A stretch of DNA of 64,000 nt from the NCBI GenBank assembly GCA_030512335.1, contig JAULSU010000002.1, positions 4,650,001 through 4,714,000 of the forward strand, given 5' to 3'. A program made the position numbers and the translations under genes. The notes beneath the pieces are model-generated. The model was not told the origin of the DNA. It searched no databases and saw only the letters and a list, made by a program, of their open reading frames with translations. How positions within the stretch are numbered: the first letter of the stretch is position 1; each line of letters starts with the position of its first letter. The DNA is from Immersiella caudata (taxonomy: Eukaryota; Ascomycota; Sordariomycetes; Sordariales; Lasiosphaeriaceae). Below, piece after piece: positions 11,852-22,610 of the stretch.

Positions 11852-13213
11852 ATGGCATCTGAACTTGCGAACCTCCCCCGCATTGCCATCATCGGCGCCG
11901 GAGCCTGTGGTGTGTTGCTCGCGCATGGCCTCCAGAAGGTTGTACCCAGGTGAAGCGCTGCACTCCATGTTGTCCGATAGCTAATTCCGCATAGAACGGA
12001 TTCAAAGTCACCGTCTACGAGAAAGAAACCCGCATCGGAGAACGAACCCGGGAATGGACAATGCTTGTACACTGGGCGCTCGCCACATTCCAGAAGATGC
12101 TCCCCGACGACATTCTGAGCGACTTCTCCTCTGCCCACGCCGACCCGTTTCTCGACTACGAAAACGCGCCGCCTATCCCCTTCTATGACGGGATCACAGG
12201 TGAAGTGGTGTTCCGCATGCCGGGAAACGTCCGCCGAATTTCGCGGACGAGGCTCCGACAGCTCTGCTCCAAGGAATTGGATATTAGATGGGGCAAAACG
12301 GTTGCGGACTTGCAGATGGGCGATACCGGTCCGGTGTCTATCGTTTTCAAGGACGGTAGCGTGGAAGAGACAGACCTCGTTATCGGAACAGACGGCGGGA
12401 ACTCGCAAATCCGCAACTGGCTTCTTGGCAACGCAGCCAGCAAGACACTTCCATCGGAGTATGCCATTGCTAACGGCATCGTCAAATATGAAACAGCGGA
12501 GCAAATTGCCGCACTTCGAGAGCCGAACCCCATTTGCACTGTTAGCGTTATCCCCGGCGGCGTATGCTTCATTGCGAGTACGTCGTTCCACTATAGAAAT
12601 TCATGGAACCAAGCACTAATCAAGAACTCAGCTCAGGATGTCGGCGACCCGAGCGATCTGACAACATATACTTTCCACGTTGCAAGAGTCTGGAAGACAG
12701 ACCAACCGTACAGTGAAGGACCTGAGGCTATCGCCAGGACCAAAGCCTCGATCACCCCTGAGATGCCCCTGAACGAGCCCTTCCGATCCGCAATCATGTG
12801 GATCCCCGAAACTGCGCCTCTGACCATCAACCAGCTGCACTACTGGGCAACTGTTCCTTGGGACAACAGGGGCGGGAGAGTCACGATTGCGGGTGATGCC
12901 GCACACTGTCTACTGCCAAGCAAGTCCCATCGCGTTCACTGCCCGCATAGGAGCTGACACTGTGCAAACAGATCGAGGCCAAGGACTGAACCACGCCCTC
13001 GCAGACGTCGACAAGATAATTACTGAGTTTTTGAAGATGAAGAACGGCGGGGCGAGCGTGCAGGAGGCGCTCAAAGTCTACGAAGAGGAAGTGTTCGTGC
13101 GAGGACGCAAGGCAGCGCTGGAGTCGCTCGAAGATGCCGACGCCCTGATGAAAGCGCGGACCGCAAGTGAAGTGCAGAAAGCGAGGCACAACAAGCAGGG
13201 GTGGGCAAAGTAA
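11852..13213 (+). CDS. FAD-dependent monooxygenase (salicylate hydroxylase / FAD_binding_3 type)
   Basis: Four exons: 11852-11938, 11995-12577, 12632-12919 and 12972-13213, giving 399 residues. The N-terminus carries the FAD Rossmann motif IIGAGACG, and exon 2 continues it (NGFKVTVYEKE). The middle has VIGTDGGNS, and the second FAD motif reads GDAAHCLLP. The last intron (12920-12971) begins with GCAAGT, a GC-AG intron. Using it rebuilds PNRGQGLNHALADV, the family's usual sequence after the GD motif. The enzyme should hydroxylate a small, probably aromatic, molecule with NAD(P)H and O2. It sits about 1.2 kb from the dead amidase and downstream of the P450 on the same strand. Confidence 0.88.
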
Positions 13214-13475
13214 TATGCCAAGGTCTGCAATGCCAGGCCGAAGTATGCCATGCCCCCTGTTCATCAAGCTTTGATTCAAGTCGCAATTCATTCGGTCGCT
13301 TTCCGTTTCATCCGCCCAAGTGGGCTCATCTCATTCTCGAGTTATCTCTATGATGGGTATCCAGTCACAACCAACAAAAAACACCAGCTCATTCCGGCAA
13401 ACGACCTTCAAGGCCTCAAAGAAGAAATGTTATATCCAAGAATCGAATCTCCCCAGTTCCCCCTTTCGCATCTAA

Positions 13476-13916
13476 TCACGCCCCCGTCCTGAACATTGCG
13501 GGCTGTATCGGGGTAATGACCCAAGTCTTCTCTGGCTCCGCCATAACCCTCCTCCCCTTCTCCAACCCGGTCTCGGCGGCATACAAAATGGTATCCCTCC
13601 TCCACGTGTCCCTGTCCCTCTTCCTCTGCCCCTCCTCTGCATCCCGCCCGTCCTCGGCAAGCTTCTCAAAGAAGTTGCGCTGGGCCAAGGACTTGGGTTT
13701 TGGAGAGCGTTTTCGTTGGCGCTTGCGGGCGACGGAGAAGATGGCGATGGCGAGGAGCACGGCTAGGAGGATGCCTGCGACGATGGCGAGGATGGTGTTG
13801 ACGGAGAGGGGGGTTGGTTCTGGTTGTTGGGTTTGGGGTTGGGATTGTGTGAGCCAGGTGTTTGGGTTTTCTGAGGATGAGGTGGTTTGTGGTGAGCGCT
13901 GGAGGAGGGGCGCCAT
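13476..13916 (-). CDS. small single-pass membrane protein, unknown function
   Basis: Single exon of 146 residues from a true ATG at 13916. Residues 1-37 are Ser/Gln/Pro-rich and there is no classical signal peptide. Residues about 38-63 form one strong hydrophobic helix (LAIVAGILLAVLLAIAIF), followed by a basic stop-transfer stretch (ARKRQRKR). The C-terminal 80 residues are charged and hydrophilic (EKLAEDGRDAEEGQ). This fits a type III single-pass protein with a cytosolic tail. No family is recognised. The gene is convergent with the FAD monooxygenase gene, with about 260 bp between their stops. Confidence 0.6.
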   Translation of the reverse strand: MAPLLQRSPQTTSSSENPNTWLTQSQPQTQQPEPTPLSVNTILAIVAGILLAVLLAIAIFSVARKRQRKRSPKPKSLAQRNFFEKLAEDGRDAEEGQRKRDRDTWRRDTILYAAETGLEKGRRVMAEPEKTWVITPIQPAMFRTGA

Positions 13917-15915
13917 CTTGTGTGGTGTTGTGTGTATGTTTGGGTGGTGGGTGGGTGGTGTGGGTTTGTTGTGTGTGTTCCCCCCTTTTCGTTGCCTGAC
14001 TACAATGTAATGCTGATGAAGCTGCGCTTGAAGATGATGGACAATTCAGAATGATTGAACTGGTCAAGATGAAGGAGGCCAACTTTGTCGACCCGCATCG
14101 AGAAGATGAAGAGTTTAATACCTTTCTGGCTCTCATGTCATCACGCTGTCCAAATGCGTCGGCTTGCGGATGGCACTCCCCGCAGCAAAAGGAGTGCCAA
14201 GCATGCAGGCATGAAACCATCACAGGGGAACCCGCCGCCTCCGCCCGTCCACATTCAATCAAATTCCGACGCCTGTGCTGCTCCCAAGCGTTCCCCTGTC
14301 ACCCACGGGCTTTTTTTTTCGGCTGACGTTCAGGGGCATCCACCCTCTGGGTTCCCGTTCCTGGTGCGAAATTCCAGAACAACACAAATCAGCTTTCGTG
14401 ACCTGTTTCCTCGAGTATTTTGACAGCACGTCAAGTTGGGACGAACCCACCATGATCGCCGCCGCAAGATCTCCAGTTACCTACACAGAGCAAAAGCGAT
14501 CCCCAAAATAATTCCTAATTCCAACCCCTCGGTATCATCCTCTTTTCATCACGAGACTTGCACTCCATCCCCGACTCCTCCCCTCCCAAATTTTCCAACC
14601 CCTCGTCACCAGTGATGACTGCATCGCAGCAAACAACAGGCGCATTTCACCACGCCGCCCTCACAACCACTCCTCCCGCAGCTCGGCGTCCGCAGCGCGG
14701 GAACCCCGTAAATGTAAAAGCCTAAAGAGGAAAAGGAAACATTCACCGTGCGCTGCGTGCGCCATTTGTTTCAACGCTTCCTAGCCAGCAGAACTTGAAA
14801 CATTGAAACATTCGCGTGCCAAGAGATGGATTTGTTAGGGCCCGGCGGGGGTTTGCGCTGGCACGCTGGTGCTGTGGGTGATGATCTTCGCAGGGGCACG
14901 GGGTGGCAGTGTGGCTTGGAGGGGAGAGGGGTCAGTGCGATGGGGGTTTGGCGTTGGGCTGTGGCGGGGTGAGGTGAGGTGGGTGTGGCTGGTTAGGGGG
15001 GATCAGCGGGGGGAAATTGGAATTGCGGCGCGAGGTTTTATGCGCGAGGCAGAATGGGTGAAGGTAAGTAAGCAAAGGTTTTGAGTGGCGTGGAAAGGGG
15101 GTCGTCGGGTTTGGGGATTTTGGTTGTGTGAGGATTAGAGGGTTGGATTATGGTGAAGTTAGGGCGATGTGTTTGTGGTACGATTCGCGACGGCAGTTGA
15201 CTCTTCCTTGTTGGGGTGGGTCGGCCAGCCGCGGAGGGTCGACGATGGGGCCCGCAACGGCGGGGTCGCTACGAAGGGCCCGCTCGGGACAGAGTGGACT
15301 CAGAAGACGGCAGTGAGCCTGCACAAGCCGACCACGGCCCACAACAACTTTGGTTTCATTTGTGAGCCAAAATTCTCACAGTTGGGCAAAATCTCTTGGG
15401 GAACTGCTCTTTTCTTCAGGTCTGAGGGCTTGGCGTTGGTGGGACGCTGAACTCAGGTGAGTTGCAGGGTACCCTACACCAAAACGGAACTGGTGTATGA
15501 GCCTGGGGTGAGCCGAATCCCAATACAGGAATTCCTCCTGTCCACACCGGTTCTGTCAACGAATAGGGTGTGCTGTCCTGGTGTTAAACCTCAGATGGTC
15601 CTCACAACGTTAGCTGCAGCTTTTCATGGTGCTCGACAGCTGCTGGCTAGGCGAGGTTGGTGGGATGAAATCGGCCCTCCCCGCCCATCGCGCCTGCCTT
15701 TCAACAATAGCCAACAGCTGCCACAGGGCTTGCTCAGTGGTGCAAGGCAAACGTTAGGCCAAATTGGGAAAAGCTTTCGCCCTTTTTGTCGGTCGGGTAG
15801 GGGCGGTGAGGCAGCGGCCAATTAGGGCAATTTTTCCTTGCACGCACTTCCCCTCAAGCGCAGGCACTCCAACTACCACCCATCTCACCATCGGAAGGGC
15901 AGACCTGCACAGCTG
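13917..15915. other. long intergenic stretch
   Basis: No coding signal is convincing on either strand. 13920-13980 and 14840-15160 are unusually rich in G and T on the plus strand (repeated GTGG/GGGT). A pyrimidine-rich part lies at 14510-14620. Confidence 0.5.
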
Positions 15916-17576
15916 ATGGAGAGCAGAAACAATGCGCCAGAACTCTCATCGGAGACAGTGCGCATGGTTCAGTCCGAAGTCAACCGGTGCGTCGAGACAT
16001 GCAACCATCACGTTTTGTTCCGCGGCTTCGTTCCCTCGCGCCTGCTGTTTGTGTGTGATGACGGCACCTCTCCGTCCCCGCCGCAGCTTCGACTGGTCTC
16101 CCGTGGCGAGGTCATGGCGTCCCTCAGCTGGGCGTCCTCGGTTAACAACGTGCTTCGGTATGCGGCGTTGAGGTACTGCTGGGGTTCTGAGGACGATGCG
16201 CAACAATACTGGAGGACGACACGACAGGTGCTCGCCGAGTACAGCACGCGCGGAATCGATAAGGAGGACCTATCACCGGTGGTACGCGATGCTGCGCCGT
16301 GGTGCGCCAGTTAGGACTGTGTCACCTCTGGGTCGTCTCCCTGTGTATCATCCAGGACGACGACCGCGACTGGCGCGATGAGGCCGCGCTTATGGGGCTC
16401 GTCTACTCCAACGCCCACGTCACCATCGTCAATCTAGACACCGACACCTGCGTCGAGGGCTTCCTCGCACCATGGGTTGCAGCCTGCCAGATATGGCGCA
16501 CCATGCGCTCGCCCGTCAGCGGTATGACATCCACAATGGCTAACGTCAACGAGGATAAGATCAGCTACAGCTACAGCGACGATTTTCTCTGGGACTGGGC
16601 AGATTCGGCATGGTCAAACCGCGGATGGACATTCCAGGAGGAAAAGCTCTCGACGCGGCTCGTGTACTTTGGCAACTCGCGCATCCACTTTTGCTGTGAC
16701 AACCGGCTGTACACGTCGGGGCGGTCGACCCGCGGAAAGTTCGAGCGCAGCATCATAGAACTCGCCATGGACAAGAACACGGTCAACCCTGCGCGCTCGC
16801 TGCTAAAATTCTGGCGCTCGGCGCTTGTGCCGCAGCACTCAACGAAGGGCTTCAGCGTCGCGGGCGACAAGCTCCCGTCCATTGGTGGTATCGCCAAGCT
16901 CGTTGGTGACATGAGTGGGTTTGGGTACGCTGCAGGACTGTGGGTGCCGCGGCTGTACATCGACTTGATGTGGTACTGCCGGCCATTCCTCGGTCACTCG
17001 ACGTTCGAAGACCTCATTCAGGCACTAGTAGATGGTCCGCGCAGAGCCGACTACATCACCCCGTCCTGGAGCTGGGCTCGATTTCCCACGACACCGTGCG
17101 TCGAATTCTGGATCGGGGGTCTCCTAGCCGGGAACGTCGTGTCTCAGAAGCAGGTCTTGCGTACCAAGGTGGAGATGGTCGAGATGCCCAACTCCAGTCC
17201 TTACCGTCAAATTCGAGGGGGCGTGGTGACTATGGTTGCAAGAACACTGGATATTCTTCCCAGGGATTGCCGTTACCAGAAACCCGAGAACGGACTAGGC
17301 CAGAACCTGTTCCTCACTGACTGGGGAACAGAATTTGACGGAGAGAGCGATGAGGGTGGTGAGGGCGACGAAGTCGAGCTGGCGCTCATTCAGTCTTACA
17401 CGGCGACATTTGGGCAGTTCCGCAAGACAGACGAGATGCGGTACTACGGGCTTATGCTGTACTCGGCAGGGATCCCCGGAAGATATTTCAGAGTCGGGAT
17501 ATTCGATGTGCCTGAGGCATCTGAGTACAGCATCGCGTTCAAGTGTGCGGAGCTGAGGGAGATCAGTCTGGTTTGA
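15916..17576 (+). pseudogene. HET-domain (heterokaryon incompatibility) gene with a frameshift
   Basis: The first part from ATG 15916 carries HET block 1 (YAALRYCWG) and reaches PVVRDA. The frame is then lost at about 16291-16298, where one base appears to be missing, and the old frame stops at 16314. The next frame resumes at once with VRQLGLCHLWVVSLCIIQDD (block 2), then the DW..EA.LMG.VYSNA segment and the third block NRGWTFQEEKL, and continues to PSWSWARF and a stop at 17574. The conserved Asp of the W(I/V)D(A/S)LCI motif is Val here (WVVSLCI). Apart from the shift the gene is full length, so it is either a recent pseudogene or an assembly error. HET proteins trigger cell death after fusion of unlike hyphae. 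Confidence 0.8.
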
Positions 17577-18841
17577 ACGGTCAAGTGTGCCTGCACAAAC
17601 TGCTTGTCAAGCGTCACATCTTCCGGGTCGCACAAGGTCATCTTTCTTTAAGGTCTGGGTCAGCCGAACCTACCACCACCTGCACAAATCACCAGGGATC
17701 CAACGACGACATCGACTTCTCCAGTCTCGAGGATACAGCCTTTGACCCGGTCATTCTGCCCATGGAGTGCACAGACTCGCATCTTCGGACCGTCACCAGG
17801 CGATGGGGCTTCATGGTTCGCGGCTGCGGCGCAGGCAGGGAAGCACGATCTTGGATGTCTGGTGGCTGGGCGTTGGAAGTGCCCGGGTGCATCCAAGAAG
17901 TGTATCTTCTGGAGTCAAAGACTGAATATCGGAGCATAGTGTCCGCCGAGGTTCAAACAACGGTCCATACGTTCAGGCTATGACACACAACAGGATGAAG
18001 GGATTGCGCCTAACAGGCCCTTCAGCGCGCTCAGACGCTTTGGCCAGGGGTTCGTGATGCATTCTATGTTGCTGGGCTGAGGATGTCGCCAAGGCAAGTT
18101 GGCAAGTCGGGCCTTTTGTGTTGACTCTTTTTCTGCGCAGGAAGGGACTCGGACGTTGGCAGCATGTCTTGGCGGGGGCGCTGAAGCCTGGACGGACGGG
18201 ACAGTCCTTTTGGTCGTCTCTTTGCTTGACGGTTCGCGTACACAGCCCTGTCTTTTAAGCGAGCTGAAGCTGAAAATGCGAACAGAACGGTTGGCCAGCG
18301 CGCTTAGCGTTACCAAGTGAGTCAGACTCATTGGTTGCGAGCGCACCGAGGGTTGTGGTCTGCGCGCTGCGCCAGCCGCATGCATGGCGCTATCGACCGT
18401 AAAGTCGGGTGAAGCCTCGCAACCGGTGGAGGCAAGCCTTACCAATATCACTACCGCTGGGGTGGTTTACATGCGCGCCATAGAGCTGTCTCCGTTCATC
18501 CCGCGTGCAAGTCAGGGGGAAACCAGGCAATGTCAACAACAATTTCAACAATTGCCAAGATACCAGATCTATGCGAAGTGTGGTCACAGTCGAGAGTCGC
18601 GTGCCTGGGCTTAGCACCGCGAACCAGGCAGCAGAAGCATTAGCAAAAGAAGACAACCTCTTTTCAAGTTGTCTGCAAACTCAAGTGAATGCCATGGCTC
18701 AACATGGCGCGCCTCGACTATAAGTACGAACGACGTCCTCGACGATGACAGTGAGAGAAACACAACGACCTGGCCAGAACATCCACTCTCAGACACTCAC
18801 TTGAATACCCCCTTTACTCTGTTGATCCTTTGACATAGTTG
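17577..18841. other. intergenic; unassigned open frame
   Basis: A plus-strand frame is open from about 17543 to 17983 directly downstream of the HET stop, with protein-like pieces (WGFMVRGCGAGREAR, then EVYLLESKTEYRS). It may be a remnant of a related gene, but no ATG, splice site or family supports it. The rest shows nothing apart from the TATA-like site near 18718. Confidence 0.35.
18718..18724 (+). promoter_or_regulatory. TATA-box candidate
   Basis: CTATAAG lies about 124 bp upstream of the ATG at 18842. Confidence 0.45.
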
Positions 18842-19917
18842 ATCATGGCCATCTTCAAGTCGGCCGTTATGGCGCTTGCCACCGTCCAGGGCGTTCTGGG
18901 CTTTGAGGCCCTGCACCAGTTCTCGCGCCGTGATGGCGACGAGCGTTTTCCCTTCTGTATCTTCAACCCCAGCAAGCCCGAGGAGTGCATTGTCGGTGGA
19001 AGGTACGTCAAGCCGGATCTCAACATCTCGGACGAAGAGAACGCCGGCAACCAGGCCTACGTGGAACACCTGCCTCACCACACCTACACTCTCTCCCAGT
19101 GGACCAACAACAAGATCCCCTCCATCGTCACGGGTAGCATCGGTGTCGACGGCTTCCAGGTCGGCGACTTTTCCGTCTACAACGTCACCTACTCGGACTG
19201 TGCCAACAGCCCCTGGGTCGTTGTCCGGCACACTGCTTCCAGCAAGACCATCGACCAGCTGGCCGACGTCATTGGCCAGATACCCGCCGGCATACGGCAG
19301 GCAACTTCGACCTATGTCGTCTATCCTGAATCCTACGGTGGCTTCATCGGCTGTCTTGACGGCTACCTCATGGGAAAAGCCTCCTTCTACTTTCCGACGG
19401 CCCTCGTCCACGAGCACGGCCATGCCGTCGATGGATACCTCGTCTCCCCCAGCCCCCCCGTTACTAGCTATTCCGACACGTCTGACTGGCGCGATACCGT
19501 CATCGCCGACGACTACACGGCCACGGCTTACGGCACCGGCTCGCATGCCGAAAACTTTGCCGACATTGGCCGCGTCGTCCTGATCAATAACGTCTACCCC
19601 GGTGGAATGCTCTCCTTGTTCCCTGGGCACCCCAACCTTGGACACATTTCCAACTCGGTCGCCCTGTTTGGCGCCGTGGCTGGCGCGTACTATCAGAAAG
19701 ATACTACATGCCAGGCGAGCAAGAAGTACCCGTTCCCGACCCAGTTGGTCGACGTTCCGGTGACGACGCAGCCGACGAATACCGCGACGGCTATTCGTGC
19801 ACTACCTTGAAGTGAGTGATTCTCTTCTGCCTTTACTAATCTTGAGCTAACAAACCCAAAAGCTCGCATTACGCGCAGTGCACACCTGCTGCCGTTCGTC
19901 GCGCTTTCACAGCTTAG
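18842..19917 (+). CDS. secreted HExxH protein, conidiation-specific CON-13-like; 3' end probably frameshifted
   Basis: ATG 18842 starts a signal peptide (MAIFKSAVMALATVQGVLG). The body runs uninterrupted to a TGA at 19808-19810 (322 residues). It resembles fungal proteins I recall annotated as conidiation-specific protein 13. It holds HEHGH (zinc-protease HExxH form), followed about 45 residues later by SHAENFADIG, which could supply the third ligand Glu as in gluzincins. Near 19788-19791 the frame seems to slip by one base. In the +1 frame the sequence reads GYSCTTLN, then a donor GTGAGT (19812) and acceptor (19862), then SHYAQCTPAAVRRAFTA and a stop at 19917. That tail resembles the C-terminal half of a CBM1. 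Without the correction the protein ends in TATAIRALP. A secreted protease-like role is an inference. Confidence 0.65.
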
Positions 19918-20183
19918 AGTGTGGTCCTACGATTTAGGGGTTGGACGTGTGTGTCTTCTTTTCTTACTAGGCAACAAATATCGACGGCAGTATGCATCCC
20001 AACGTGGTATTGGCTTACCCCGACTTTAGCCCGGATATGCAACGGATCCCTGGTGGCTGTATAAGGGGAAGCCCCGCACTTCAAAGGGTAGATTGGGGGG
20101 ACTAGCCCTCCTCAATCAACAACACTTTCCCCACACTGCTTCTCTTCCCTTCAGAACCCATCCCTGATGACCAACAGCGACGG

Positions 20184-20618
20184 ATGAAGAATATAGTACA
20201 GAAAGTAGTCGCCTTCGTGGTGCACGACGGGGCGGTTGCAGTATTCCGACACGACGACGCCGGTTCCGGGTTGCAAGTTCCAGCGGGAACATTGCGCGAA
20301 GGGGAAGGCCCTGAGGCCGGCGCACTACGAGAGGCCGAAGAGGAGACAGGCCTGAGCAAGTTACGCGTGGTGCGTTTCCTTGGTCGTTATCAGTGGGATA
20401 TCTCTCCTATCCGGGATGAGATTCAGGATCGTCATGTTTACCTGCTTGCTGTGGACGGTCCGGTGCCTGAGCGGTGGGAGAGCGCTGAGAATCACGATGG
20501 GTTACAGCCACCGACGCCGTTTCACTTCTTTTGGTTGCCGTTAGGGTGTCCGGAGCTCGAGGGATTGGCTGTTGGTCAGGGAACATTTTTGGAGCTTGTG
20601 GGGGGTTCCTCGAAGTAG
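20184..20618 (+). CDS. Nudix hydrolase, bacterial-like
   Basis: Single exon of 144 residues. The Nudix box is perfect: G-x5-E-x7-REAEEETGL (residues about 33-55), with all metal-binding glutamates present. The N-terminal strand (VVAFVVHDGAVAVFRH) and the AGT start of the box are typical of short actinobacterial Nudix proteins with no extra domains. The enzyme should cleave a nucleoside diphosphate linked to another moiety; the substrate is unknown. No intron, compact size and the bacterial-type motif string suggest acquisition from bacteria, but this is inference. The ATG at 20184 is the only one fitting the domain start. Confidence 0.85.
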   Translation: MKNIVQKVVAFVVHDGAVAVFRHDDAGSGLQVPAGTLREGEGPEAGALREAEEETGLSKLRVVRFLGRYQWDISPIRDEIQDRHVYLLAVDGPVPERWESAENHDGLQPPTPFHFFWLPLGCPELEGLAVGQGTFLELVGGSSK

Positions 20619-21140
20619 ACAGGCAACACGGTTACGGCAACCTGGTTGGGCGATGGAGGCAATCAGCACAGCATCACACAAAGAAGACGGAATGTCATCA
20701 CTTCTACCCGAGTCGCTTCCATCGCACCAATCCCTCCTCGTCTCTGCACCCCAGAAGCTCCGAACAGCCAATGACCAATCACCTTTCATCTCCATTCATT
20801 TACCTTTTCCTTCAATGCTTCGGCGCCAGGCCCACTGCGGAGCCCAACTGCCGGGTAAAATAGATTGCCACCCATCTAATTCGGTTGCTTTCTCGGACCC
20901 ATCATTCCCGTCCTGCTGCTCCGAGAATTGCAAACTGAATTACCAGCACCCCACATGATCTGGATGTGAGAGTCCTGGGCCTGGGTGTCCATTTGGGCGA
21001 TATATGCGCACCCGTCCACACTGCGCGGTGGAAGGTCTTTTTCTTCTTTTTCTGCTCGTTCGGCAGCTTACTACCGTGCCGTGTTTTTAGCTACCCGGTT
21101 TTCAGCTTTTGATTTGACACCCCGCCTGTTGAACTTCAAC
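20619..21140. other. intergenic
   Basis: 3' flank of the Nudix gene and promoter of the AA9 gene. No coding signal is seen. Confidence 0.5.
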
Positions 21141-22082
21141 ATGAAGTTCACAACCCTCATCGCCGCCGCCATCGCGGCAGAAGGCGCAGCGGCGCATTAC
21201 ATCTTCCAGCAGTTTGGCATGGGTGGGCAAAAATATCCCCTCTGGGAATATGTGCGCAAGAACACGAACCCGTCGTGGCTTCAGAATGGTCCCGTGACGG
21301 ATCTCAACTCCAAGGATCTGCGGTGCAATGTTGGCGGGCTGGTGAGCAACGGGACCAAGACGTTGACGGTTAAGGCGGGGGATGAGTTTACGTTTTATTT
21401 GGATACGGCGGTTTATCACGTTGGGCCGACGTCGCTGTGAGTGCCATGTGGGAGGGGTTTAAAGCGATGAGTGTTGATTCGGGTCAGGTACATGTCCAAG
21501 GCGCCGGGCCTGGTGGCCGACTATGATGGGAGCGGGCAGTGGTTCAAGTTTCATGATTGGGGTGAGTTTCCGCCATCAACATTTGTCTCCGCAGCTACTG
21601 ACACATCGCGAAACAGGCCCGAGCGGAACCAACTGGAACCTCAAGAGTATATTTACCCCTTCCCCCTTTTCAGCCCCCTGACAACCCGTGCTAACCCCTT
21701 ACAGACTCTTACACCTCCAACATCCCCAAGTGCATCCCCGACGGCGAGTACCTCCTTCGCATCCAACAGTTGGGAATCCACAACCCAGGTGCACCTCCGC
21801 AGTTCTACATCAGCTGTGCCCAGATCAAGATCACCAACGGCGGAAGCACCAGCCCTTCACCTCTAGTTTCCATTCCTGGGGCGTTCAAGGCCAATGATCC
21901 AGGATATACTGCCAACGTAAGTGGTCACTGAGAGGACCCTCATGTCGTGCTCTGATGAGCTTACATCTAAGCAGATCTACAACGGTGGTGCGAGCAACTA
22001 TGTCGTTCCGGGCCCCCAGCCGGTAAGTTCACCCAATCTCAAGGGCCGTCCCGATACTGACGTTACGCAGTTCAAATGCTAG
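21141..22082 (+). CDS. AA9 lytic polysaccharide monooxygenase
   Basis: Six exons: 21141-21436, 21488-21561, 21617-21646, 21705-21916, 21975-22022 and 22071-22082, giving 223 residues. The signal peptide ([18 protein letters not shown]) is followed at once by His19 (HYIFQQFG), the N-terminal copper ligand. The second ligand is the His in AVYHVGP before SLYMSKAPG. The C-terminal part has [11 protein letters not shown] and QFYISCAQI, giving the Gln and axial Tyr. Every junction restores the family's reading ([29 protein letters not shown]). The last exon codes only for FKC. There is no CBM1. It should oxidatively cleave cellulose or related glucans outside the cell. All active-site residues are intact. 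Confidence 0.93.
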
Positions 22083-22610
22083 AGCGAAAGCGGGGATATG
22101 CAATGACTAAGGAGGCTGTGATGCAATATGAACGAAATTCGAAGATCTAATTACTGTTTTCGTGATCATCTCGTACTCCCCAACAGAAACCCAGCAGCGT
22201 CCTTCTCAGTGCTTTCTCCCAGCCATATCTGTTTCTGAATACTACATTGCGGTAGACCACCACCCATCCCAGGTCTTCAGAGCCACTTTCATCCCGCGCG
22301 TTGACGTCCAGAGGGAGATCAAGGTGTCTCTCAAGCATACCCCAAGTTCTCCATTCGCACCTTCAACAGGCGCTTTTTCTCCTCCGCCCTCTTGTCCCGC
22401 CACAGAATACATAACATAGGTGCAAATACGTGCCCCCCCCCCCCCCCCGCGCGCCCAACTAAGCAAAATACATCGGCACTTCCTCATCCTCTCGGTCGAG
22501 CACGGAAAACGACTTGCCGCACAAAGGGCGGGGCATTTACTCCCCACCGGCCAATGAGCTAGTCTCAAAAAGCTTCTCGATCGTATCTACGTGTTCCCGT
22601 CCCTCGTCAA
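22083..22610. other. intergenic between convergent genes
   Basis: Contains a C-run of 16 at 22433-22448. No coding signal is seen. Confidence 0.5.

Noticed and set aside
11659..12591. 310-residue minus-strand frame opposite the FAD monooxygenase
   Set aside because: It is the antisense shadow of a gene with clear FAD motifs and spliced exons.
17543..17983. Open frame after the HET stop as a second gene
   Set aside because: No supported start or family. Protein-like pieces are noted, but the evidence is too weak to call a gene.
18797..19645. 282-residue minus-strand frame opposite the CON-13-like gene
   Set aside because: Antisense shadow; the plus strand has the signal peptide and conserved motifs.
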